64,000 bases of DNA from Circinella umbellata (taxonomy: Eukaryota > Mucoromycota > Mucoromycetes > Mucorales > Lichtheimiaceae). The stretch lies in the NCBI GenBank assembly GCA_025093555.1, contig JAIWNF010000001.1, positions 1,116,001 to 1,180,000 on the forward strand. Direction: 5' to 3'. Under the pieces are notes generated by a model, which was given only the letters and a program-made list of their open reading frames with translations, searched no databases and was not told the origin of the DNA. The position numbers and the translations under genes are program-made. Positions 50,474 to 59,614 of this stretch are shown one piece after another. Each line of letters opens with the position of its first letter. Position 1 is the first letter of the stretch.

Positions 50474-52333
50474 ATGTTTCGGCTACTTGAAGAATCCTTC
50501 CGTGACGAACCTTTCGTTTCTTTCGGTTTGGCTGTTTTTGCCTGTTACTTCGCTCTCATTGCGTTGAACATCGTCTACTACTACTATTTGTTCCACTTCC
50601 TGTGGTTTTGCTTTTATGCATTCCTTGCCCTTGTGGCATTCATCTCTTTCTCGTCGTGTTGCAATTCATTGCGCACATTTATTGTTGGTCAATGCTTGTC
50701 ATTGGGATCTTTTTCCGTTTCGCCTTTGCCGCCAAGTCCCGACTTTGCATTTGTTGCTCCTCGTCAAGTGGAGGTTTCTTGTTTGCGGCGTGTGTTGTGT
50801 GAACCGCCTGTAATGGGCAAAACCCGAGAAGAAGAAAAGTCTGCTTTTCCATTTTTTGGATGGAAATATAACGTTGTTCGTCGTGATAAGCGTGCCTTGC
50901 CTTTTGGTCGCATGAATGAACCTGACCCTATTGATGTACTTGGTGTGGATGTTGAAGTGTACTCATGGGCAGACATAATGCGTGGTGATGTCTTTACTCG
51001 TCAACGAAATGATGACCGTAAAAAGTCTCATTTGAACACATCGCCAACTGTGCTCCCTGATGCAGTTGATCTTTTGTGCGAGCAGTTCGCGGCCATGGAC
51101 TTAGGTCCTAGTGCCCAAGCTTCGGCTTCTGCTCAACACCAAGATGAGCCTGCATCTCCGATGCTTGTTGATATTATTTGCGATGATGTTCAAGTGCAAT
51201 CATGGGAAGATGAAGCTGACGCTGATTCCTTAGCACTTGCAAGTACTTTCTCCTCTTCTTCAGTAGAAACACCTTTCCCTGATTGTGATGTGGAGATGGA
51301 AGATTCTTTTGATGATTCCAATGAAATCCCTTCTGCAGCTGCTGGAGAGATTGGTTCTGCTGCCATGGATATTGATGGTGATTCCCTATCCATGGATAAC
51401 CGCGTACAAGAACAGGAACAACAACAAGAACAACAAGAAAGCTCAGTTGGCTTTGATGCCACTGAAGCCATGGACACTGCTGCTGAGCTGGCTTTCATGC
51501 CACCAGCACAAGAGCAGTCAATCCCAGAGGGTCACACTCCTGTAGATAGTGCTGTTGATGATTCGGACGACTTTAGTCCTGAAGTAATTGCTGATACTGC
51601 TGCTGTCGAGACCTCTGAACATGTGCAAGATGTGGGTGACTCCACAGCATCAATGGATGCACTTGCTTTGGCTATTGTAGCCAACATGTTACCACCTTTG
51701 GAGCAATCCAATATTACCACTGATGGTTCTGCTAGTCTCGTAGATGTGTCTTCGGATTTTCCTACAATGACAAATGCTGCCACTTTGGTTGAGGAATCCA
51801 ATGGTGAAGAAGTTCGTGTAGGTGTCGACGAACTTGTTGAAAGAGAAGCACCTAGTGCTATGCAAACTGCTGCCGAGATAGCTTTCATGCTTCCAGCACA
51901 AGAGCAGTCCCTGCCAGAGGAATACACTCCTGTATTCAGTGCTGATGATTATTCAGATATAATCGCTGCTGCTGTTGCAGTCGAGAACTCTGAACATGTG
52001 CAAGATGTAGGTGATTCTACAGCATTATATAATGCAATTGCTTTGGTTATGGAAACCAACATGTTACCATCTTTGGATGAACCCAACATGACTACTGATG
52101 GTTATGCTAGTCTTGTAGATGTGTCTTCGGACTTCCCTACTATGGCAAATGCTGCCTCTTTAGTTGAGGTATTCAATGATGAAGAAGACCGTGTAGGTGT
52201 CGACGGTCCAGTTATGAACGACGAAGAAGCTTCAGTCCTCCCACCACCACAAGCCGCACGATCTCCTGATGAAGATATTTTTTCAGAGTTCCTAGTAGAG
52301 TACGATGATGCAGATCATGAGTATTGGGGCTAA
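50474..52333 (+). CDS. Membrane-anchored acidic repeat protein, right-arm copy
   Basis: 619 residues, read away from the spacer. The ATG at 50474 is used because the in-frame extension to 50336 has no ATG and runs through poly-T leader. Layout is as in the left copy: two adjoining hydrophobic helices (about 14-60), a basic segment, an acidic low-complexity region, and two about 130-residue repeats starting at about residues 333 and 463. It differs by Ala for Ser in the second helix and Gly for Ser before AAMDIDG. The stop precedes a consensus donor (GTGAGT at 52341) by only seven bases, so the downstream introns lie in the 3' UTR if transcription continues. I know of no family with this layout. 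A mobile-element accessory protein or an expanded host gene family are both possible. Confidence 0.75.
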   Translation: MFRLLEESFRDEPFVSFGLAVFACYFALIALNIVYYYYLFHFLWFCFYAFLALVAFISFSSCCNSLRTFIVGQCLSLGSFSVSPLPPSPDFAFVAPRQVEVSCLRRVLCEPPVMGKTREEEKSAFPFFGWKYNVVRRDKRALPFGRMNEPDPIDVLGVDVEVYSWADIMRGDVFTRQRNDDRKKSHLNTSPTVLPDAVDLLCEQFAAMDLGPSAQASASAQHQDEPASPMLVDIICDDVQVQSWEDEADADSLALASTFSSSSVETPFPDCDVEMEDSFDDSNEIPSAAAGEIGSAAMDIDGDSLSMDNRVQEQEQQQEQQESSVGFDATEAMDTAAELAFMPPAQEQSIPEGHTPVDSAVDDSDDFSPEVIADTAAVETSEHVQDVGDSTASMDALALAIVANMLPPLEQSNITTDGSASLVDVSSDFPTMTNAATLVEESNGEEVRVGVDELVEREAPSAMQTAAEIAFMLPAQEQSLPEEYTPVFSADDYSDIIAAAVAVENSEHVQDVGDSTALYNAIALVMETNMLPSLDEPNMTTDGYASLVDVSSDFPTMANAASLVEVFNDEEDRVGVDGPVMNDEEASVLPPPQAARSPDEDIFSEFLVEYDDADHEYWG

Positions 52334-52340
52334 ATACTTT

Positions 52341-53633
52341 GTGAGTATTATTTATATTTATATTTGTTATATTTTTTATTCTACTTTATATATATATTTC
52401 GTATTATATTTGTTAACATACTTTTATTATTATTATTACTATTATTTATAGATTATGGTAACTGTGTTGGTTTGCTGGTTGACGAAATTCTCGCGTTCCT
52501 TTTTTTTTATCTTTTTTTTTTACTTCTCTCTCTCTCTCTCTCTCTCGACATGTGTTTGTGTGTGCACCTCTGTTGATGATTGCTCCTTTGTCTGTGTGTG
52601 TTCGGTGTTCGGTGTTTTTTTTTCTTTTTTTTTTCGACGCCTTCGGCATTTATGGTAAGTCTATTAAAAGGACAAAAAAGAATATATATATATATATATA
52701 TATATATGAGAAATAATTTTTCATCTGCATAAAGACTAATTGACATTTATTTTTTCTATAGCTGTTGTGCGGCAGCCCGGTGTGTGTGCTTTTTTCTGTG
52801 TCTTTGACACTTTTTTTTCGACGCCTTCGGCATTCAGGTAAGTCTTTCGAAAAGATAAAAAAGTATATTTAAATAAAAAAAATAATCTTCTCATGTGCAT
52901 AAAGACTAATTGACAATATAATTTTCTTTTCTTTTCTTATAGCTGTTGTGCGGCAGCCCGGTGTGTGTTTTTTTTGTGTCTTCTTTGGCACTATTTTTTT
53001 ATAATTTTTTCGACGCCTTCAGCAATCACGGTAAGTCTCTTGGAAAGATAAAAAAAATATTTATACGTAATTTCTTATGTCTGTGCATCAAAACTAATTG
53101 ACAATATAATCTTATTATAGCTGTTGCGCGGCAGCCCGGTGTGTGCTTTTTCTTCTGCGTCTTTTTCGGCGCTTTTTTTATGTATGCATTTGGTGCATGC
53201 AATGTTCATGGTAAGTTGATAAAAAAATTATGCATTGACAACTTATTTTTAAAACAAATTAATTTAACAACAATTACTAATTGTTTTTTTTATATTTTAA
53301 AAATATATTAGGCATAATTCTGTTTGTGCTTTTGGTATGTCGGGTGGGCATACGATAAGGTGTCTGTTTTGGACGCTTTCGTGTTAGAGTTCTGTGGCGC
53401 AAACAGTGTCACGGTAAGTTTTTTATCATAGCAAAATAACTTGTAATTTTTGTTTTTCAAAAAATAATAGCTGAGAACTAATCATTTTTTTTATTGGAAT
53501 AGAGACGTTGCTGTGCTGCGTGTGTGCACGCTTCTTAAGGTTTGGTTGGCCTGGTGTCGACATTGAAGCAGTTTGCCTTTTGGGAACGGGCTGGCAGGAA
53601 GGCATCTCGGTGGATGGCCTCCTTGGGATTAAG
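52341..53633 (+). repeat. Mini-exon ladder, right arm
   Basis: After a GTGAGT donor at 52341 and acceptor ending at 52451, exon blocks follow at 52452-52654, 52762-52837, 52943-53030, 53121-53210, 53312-53413 and about 53503-53633, each with an acceptor and a GTAAGT/GTAAGA donor. Three open with CTGTTGTGCGGCAGCCCGGT or one base different. The sixth (GTTGCTGTGCTGCGTGTGTG) looks like a diverged version. Exon 52452-52654 and the first two mini-exons close with near copies of CGACGCCTTCGGCATT. The first block also carries a (TC)n run. Lengths of 76, 88, 90 and 102 nt do not keep one reading frame open. Confidence 0.7.
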
Positions 53634-54454
53634 GTAAGAAGGGGTTGGGGGAATAGGACGTGGCATGGATGTCCTGTGACATGACCACCGGGAGTAAAGA
53701 GGTATCTGTATATGCTTGGTCTAGGCTCTGGCCTTAGACTATTTGGGGTGGGGATGTTCGTTATTGTGGTAGGGTGAAAAGGACGAGCTTTTGTATACCC
53801 CTACGTCATTCCTTGTTAGTCTTGATGAGCAAGATGAGGCATACTTGGAACATCGACATATCTTTTGCAGCAGTCGGTTTTATTCTTAATGACAACAAGA
53901 CTCATTTAAATTTATATTATTTTTACTGTAAGTTATTATTTTCATTATCATTTTCTATTTTTATATATTTCTATATATTTTTATATACTTTATAAGTGTG
54001 GGTTACTAAATATTGGAAGTTTTTTCATATATTTTTTATTGGTTTCTTTTTATAACATTTTTTTTCTCTATCTACAGGAATAAATCTGTTATGAAAAGAA
54101 ATCTGTTAGAACAATTTTCAAGATAAAAACAAGTTGTTGTCATTGTTTCAAGTTACTGCTCTCAAGTCGCAAAGATCTTGTCGAAAGTTCCATTATGACC
54201 TTATTCTGTGCTCGTCGGGATTAATGAGGTGGTAGCTGTGGATACAAGAGTTCGTTCGAAGTAGCTCTACTGCAATAACGACTCCTCATTCTGAATAGTC
54301 TCTGGTCATCCTAGGCTGTAGCGTATATGGGTATCTCGATCTCCCACCGGTTGTGGCATAGGCTCTGTGTCATTATTTCTGTTCTTCCTTCTTCTTCTTA
54401 CCTCCCATTGAGATTCTGAAGCTGGGAATCGTCCTCCTGTCAAGAAGGGGTTTA

Positions 54455-54712
54455 TTGCAGCTGTGTCGGGAATCGTGGTACATTGTGGGAAGGTGTACTA
54501 TGTGTTCTAATCGGGCCTTCCAAGGTGGAAGAAAGCGTTGTTTCTTTTTTCCCTGGCGTGGGCAGAGAAACATGGAGTGTACGCGATGTCAATGGTCGCT
54601 TTTGGTGACGACTGACTTTGACCCTATTCAATGCTTTGGCAATTCAAGGCTCCCGTGGTTTGTTGTTAATAATGTCGTGGTAGCGACTGACTTTGACCCT
54701 AACTATGGCTAG
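54455..54712 (+). CDS. Small Cys-containing open frame in right arm
   Basis: Right-arm twin of 22480-22737 with the same 85 residues, including CTMC and CTRC pairs. There is no family match and it may simply lie in the untranslated spliced tail. Confidence 0.2.
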   Translation: MQLCRESWYIVGRCTMCSNRAFQGGRKRCFFFPWRGQRNMECTRCQWSLLVTTDFDPIQCFGNSRLPWFVVNNVVVATDFDPNYG

Positions 54713-55314
54713 CTATTGTCATTTTTTGGTATTTGATTTTGGTGATTAGAAAGTTAATCCAATTGTTTTCGTAAATTAATTTGTGAAAGCACGCCATTAT
54801 TATACATCTGTGTATAAGAGAGCAAAAAAAAAAAAGAGAATCCCGTCTTTGGCTTGAATGGAATTATTGTGCTTTGATATTAGTTCCTGGCGGCTCTAAT
54901 ACTGGAAAACTTTTTTTGATTCATCTTCACATATTCATTTCCTTTAGGAATGTTTACCTTTATGATGCAATCTTTGTTTCTTTCTTCTTGCATTGATTAA
55001 GCCGATTTACCTGTTGCTATTGTTTTTATTATTAAGACACATAGTTGGTACTTTGGTGTGTATTATATTGGGTGATAATGGAACTATTCTGGTAATTTTT
55101 TTGCTAGTTTAGAAAAGAAAAGGGAGCAATATTTTATTCATTCAGCTATTTGATTGCGGTCAATATTTGGTTTCACAATTCGGTGTCTTACTTTATCAAC
55201 TTTTTGATCGATCTTAAACGAAACTTGTGATACTTTACTACGTACTTGTTTTCTATTGAAACCAAACTATGACTGCAACATTTTGATGGGAATTAACAAG
55301 ATAGCAAGAATTCA

Positions 55315-55500
55315 TGTGTGTATATGCTCCTACTTGGTGTGTACCTCCGTTAACCGACTTTATATCTTATTTTATGGTGCTTAATATTTATCTGGCGCTG
55401 ATAAATTCTTTCAAACACTTCTAAATGAACCATTCATTACTCAACAAACACCATACTATCCATTACCATCTACGTTGGAAATAAGGAGCATATACACACA
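55315..55500. repeat. 186-bp module with perfect 17-bp terminal inverted repeats
   Basis: TGTGTGTATATGCTCCT at 55315-55331 is the exact reverse complement of 55484-55500. The left arm has the same pair at 21692-21708 and 21861-21877. The size and structure resemble a small MITE; I could not define a target-site duplication. Confidence 0.6.
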
Positions 55501-55503
55501 CAA

Positions 55504-55817
55504 GAAACCAAATCCCACATTCAAGATATACTGGATAAAATCCTGCAAACAATCCAAATCAAACTGATAAACCATCATCAAATCAATTTCAAGTTTTATT
55601 ATTCATCCAGTAGCCAGACAAGTAGCAAATCATTTGGTGTTGTATGAACCCGTGTTATTCAAGAAACAACATACATTGATCCATATGATGAAGTGCATAA
55701 GTAACATCAAGAAGAATAAAGAAAAAAGTGGGCAACTTGTTATCATGACACAAACCAGATGAGTGTCATAATAACAATCCATGTGGTAGACAACAACAAA
55801 ATGTGGGATTTGGTTTC
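55504..55817. repeat. 314-bp module with perfect 18-bp terminal inverted repeats
   Basis: GAAACCAAATCCCACATT at 55504-55521 is the exact reverse complement of 55800-55817. The left-arm equivalents are 21671-21688 and 21375-21392. It starts three bases after the 186-bp module ends, so the two sit side by side. Confidence 0.6.
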
Positions 55818-57510
55818 GTTCTTTGGTATTATCCGAGGTACACATCTATTTAAATGATCATGGTGAACTATCTATTATGGCGTATCCATTACAAACTATT
55901 CAAGAAGGTGAACTACATTTATCAAGAAGCATAAAAAGGAACATTTTATTATCAAGATATTTTATTTTTCTTATTTATTTTCGGTGTTGGCAAGACTGGA
56001 ATATGACTTTCGGCGCTTCTATGCATACGTATACTATTATTGCATATCAAGACCATCATTTCTCAAGTTATATCAAGAACAAGAATCTAAATTATCACTT
56101 CAAGAAGGTCATTCTGTTCACTGTTATTTTTGGATATGGAAGTAGCACACACATACACACACACATACACACGTGGACGAATATGCACACACGCAAATTC
56201 ATACCAACATATTCGAAAATAACAGTGGATGAATATTCCAGTCTTGCCTCAATCCAACATCAATATACCCAAGACTATCCCCTCTTATCGCAAAAAAAAG
56301 AAAAGAAAAGGTACGTTGTAAAATATTAATACTGAAAACCCAGTATTCTTAACAAATGTATGGTAACGTTATTATTTGTGTGTGTGATGATGATTGCCAA
56401 AAAAAAAAAAAAAGATACAAAAAAAAAGAAAAAAAGACACAAAAAAAAGATACAAAAAAAAATGCTATTAACCCTTATTATCACTCTTTAAAAGTTCTCT
56501 CGTACCCCTTATCCTTGTTCTTCACACCAAAACACAAACATATCACAAAGCTGCCCCAAAACTACCGGGCAACAAGAGGAACAAAAGAGCTTGCAATTAT
56601 ATAAAAAAAAAAGACATGGTATATCAATGGATATCTTTTGAAAAGACAAAAATCTATCAGGTTGAGGATCAAACAAAAACCAAACAGAAAAAAAACTCAA
56701 GATCCAGTACTACAATCAAGACCAAAGATGTCAAAAAAACGGATCAAATACATTACAAATAGGATTCAATCAATTAATTACAACAATATCAAAAACAAGA
56801 ATCAATACACAAGATCAAATCGACTCGAAAACCAATCAGCTCTATGATCACCGTCGATGAACACAAATATAATTTCACGTCAAGCAACAAAATCAATACA
56901 TATGACCTAAACTCGTATACAGTATCAAGAGGAATAATCACAAAAGTATATTAAATACTATCATACAAAATTAATCTCGACAATTCCTGTTGTCAAGAGC
57001 AACAATAACAAAAAAAGCATATCCTCCAACAACAATCATTTTTATCGAGTAAAAGTCAAACAAATGTCTTATTAATTATCGACAACAAAAGATCATCCAT
57101 TGATATACCACTCATCAATATCAACAGCTGTTCTTTTGTTCTCTCTCTTTCACACACAACATTATATTATTATAATCAAAACAGCAACAACAACCTTATT
57201 GTACACTAATATTAGTTTATATACAAAAAAAAAAACAGAAAGCATGATTCATCACATACACTAATAATGAAATTACTAATAACATTAATTAGATTACTTG
57301 GATCATAGGTGTTTTTTTATTTTACGGTCGTACAGTCATATACATTTATATAATCCCCTTTTTTACCTTATTTAATTACAATACTTTATATCTATTACGT
57401 ATACTGTAAATATATATTATTCTTTAGTTATTAATAATAATAAAACATTGGGTATATTGATTTATATATATATTTGTTGCACTATAACATATATCTAAAC
57501 TTGTACAATA

Positions 57511-58325
57511 CAGTAAGTATTCGCTAAACCGGTACTCGATATATGTGAGGATTTGTACCGGTTTAGCGAATTACCGGTTTAGCGAATTGGAACGCAGCTG
57601 GTACTAATATGTAGAATATACTGGAAAAATAATTATAATTAAATTAAGCTGTAGGGATAAGATAAAAAGTTCATATAATGTAGCTAGCTGCTTAATGTAG
57701 CTTTGCTATTTACTTGAGCTAATCTTTTAGTGATTAAAATGACACTGGTGTATACACCAAATAATAATAATTAATCAGAGACTGGATTAATAATGAATTT
57801 ACAACAAAGTGTGTTTAATATGGATCTTGGTTAGCAGTCGAATAAATGAGTAAAAACGAATTGTATCAACAACATAATTACATATGCAATGGTAATGAAC
57901 AAGTACATGACAAAGTTGAAAAGTACATATGTACGCAGATGAGAAAAAAGAAAAAAGCATTTATGTGAAGTTGGCGAAAAAGAGACCACTGTTATCAACA
58001 AGATGTTGAGAAGCTTTCTCTTGACTACAAGAATGATTTATGTATTTTTAATTGCTATGAAAGCAAAGTAGCCAGCTGAAAAGGGAAGAGCTGGGATGAG
58101 ATTAAAGGAAGCCTGTACTACTTATTTTACCATTAAAAGACTAATATTAAGTTATATAAGATTAAATAATACTATTATAAACCCGGTAAATATTTAGGAA
58201 AGTTCACCGGATACCGGTTTAGCGAATTACCAGTATTTTACTAAGTATATAAAAAATAATTGAGAGATACTACCGGTTTAGCGAAATACCGGTTTAACGA
58301 GTACCGGTTTAGCGAATACTTACTG
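57511..58325. mobile_element. Pogo/Tigger-like MITE, 815 bp, TA target
   Basis: A perfect 28-bp terminal inverted repeat begins CAGTAAGTATTCGCTAAACC (57511-57538, matched at 58298-58325) and is flanked by TA on both sides (57509-57510, 58326-58327). CAGTA followed by TTCGCT resembles the ends of pogo-family elements, which target TA. ACCGGTTTAGCGAA-type motifs recur inside, near both ends, like subterminal transposase-binding sites. No transposase frame exists, so it is non-autonomous. The left arm at 19700-19701 is an empty site, apart from four extra bases next to the right end. The class is assigned from TIR and TSD only. Confidence 0.82.
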
Positions 58326-58740
58326 TACGTAGTCTTGAGAAAATAGAATGTCTCGTACAAACGTCTTGTGACAAATATATAGCATAAGGACCCCTTATCC
58401 TGTATAAATCAAGGAATGATTGAAATAATGATTATATAATAATTTACTAACAATCATATTATTGCGTAAAATAGAAATATGTAAGACTCCATTTTAATGA
58501 TCCACTTTTCTTTGCTTGATGCTACGTTTTTATTTACTAAAAATAATCACACTGTCCTCATTAATATACTTGTAGTATTTTCACTACTGTTGTTAGTCTG
58601 ATATTATTGTTAAATTGTTGATTTTAGATAATACGTAATAAAAAAAATGTACCAAATTTTGTTCATCCAACATCACTTAATCTCTGCTTATTACTATGAC
58701 ACATCGCAACTCGTAATTTTTTTTTGTTACACTGTGTGAC

Positions 58741-59614
58741 ATGTGGCTATATGGCGACCGCTTACCTATTTATTTATTTTCCCTTCTTTTCTAAAAAAAA
58801 CACATGGTCAACTTCAATCATTGAAGGCGATTACATTATTTTAACACCATTGGAAAACCCCCATTCAAGGTCATACACGATTTTTTTTTTTTTTACTTGT
58901 CCCAATGCAAATCATTAAATCCGCCGTTGCTATCAAAACTTATTGTGCAGGAATAAACCAAATTGTGGATATCTTCATTAGTCGTTGCGTTACCATGGCG
59001 AAGTACTTCTTTTTTTTTTTTTTTTGGCGGGGGGGGGAGGGTCATACACACACTGACTTACCGAAAAAGCTATTATTGCTATTCCCTCATTGTAAAAAAA
59101 ATTATGTGGCTCTTCGACGTTTACCATGTTTATGACCCATCCTCTTTGGATTGATATAGAAATAATCAAAACAAGAAGAATATTGAAATATACAGTCGTC
59201 GAGATAAATGAATTGAAACAATAGATCTCTAATATTGATATTGATATTGATGATTTGGCTGTCATTATATTACCGGAACCTATTGAAAAAAAAACATGGA
59301 GATGGTACTTGTGATTTAACTGGATGTGTCATGACAACCCATACAACGAGTAACCCGCTCTCAGCAAAAATAATGGATCTGATATCACTTTTTTCAAGGG
59401 CGTCAATTACTGTCTCAACTGGATCATCTCTTCTTTTAGGAAAAGAACCACAATCTTTTGAACAATTTTATTTTGGTACATAACAAACACGCTTTTCAAG
59501 GATAAAATTTAGAACGGTAAGATTTTTTTTGCATTCATATGAATGAATAAATAAATATATAAAAGAATGTTCACAAAAAAAAAATAGAATATTCAAATGT
59601 GAGAATATATATAT
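58741..59614 (+). other. Unassigned stretch with coding-like fragments
   Basis: Short plus-strand runs look like protein: STSIIEGDYIILTPLENPHS at about 58809, IIKSAVAIKTYCAGINQIVD at about 58907, and a final frame ending TAA at 59483 with GKEPQSFEQFYFGT. Poly-T, a G-run at 59030-59037 and frame changes separate them. They could be exons of an intron-rich gene convergent with the LRR gene at 59615, or a decaying gene. I recognise no family and could not build a convincing splice model. Confidence 0.25.

Larger units (their letters stand above)
49663..58740 (+). repeat. Right arm of large inverted repeat (element copy R)
   Basis: Inverted partner of 19270-27526 and about 0.8 kb longer, mostly because of a MITE at 57511-58325. 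In order: triple upstream repeat (49740-50330), acidic membrane-protein gene, mini-exon ladder, a further spliced-looking stretch (donor near 53929, acceptor near 54078), nested short inverted repeats (55315-55817), and a TCAAGA-rich tail. Near-identity to the left arm extends from 49663 to about 57.3 kb. It falls to clearly lower similarity from 57.4 kb and fades near 58.74 kb. Confidence 0.9.

Noticed and set aside
52762..53210. Reading the mini-exon ladder as a protein-coding extension of the acidic protein
   Set aside because: The stop codon precedes the first donor, exon lengths break phase, and the frame open in one exon (LLCGSPVC) is not the one reached after splicing.
19270..58740. 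The inverted repeat as a pure assembly artefact
   Set aside because: The arms differ by indels, substitutions rising outward, and an 815-bp MITE with a proper empty site, which an assembly error would not create; long reads are still the decisive check.
19270..58740. dsRNA from the two arms feeding the nearby RdRP pathway
   Set aside because: The genes in both arms are transcribed outward, away from the 22-kb spacer, so sense transcripts would not form one hairpin; only antisense or trans pairing could, for which there is no evidence.
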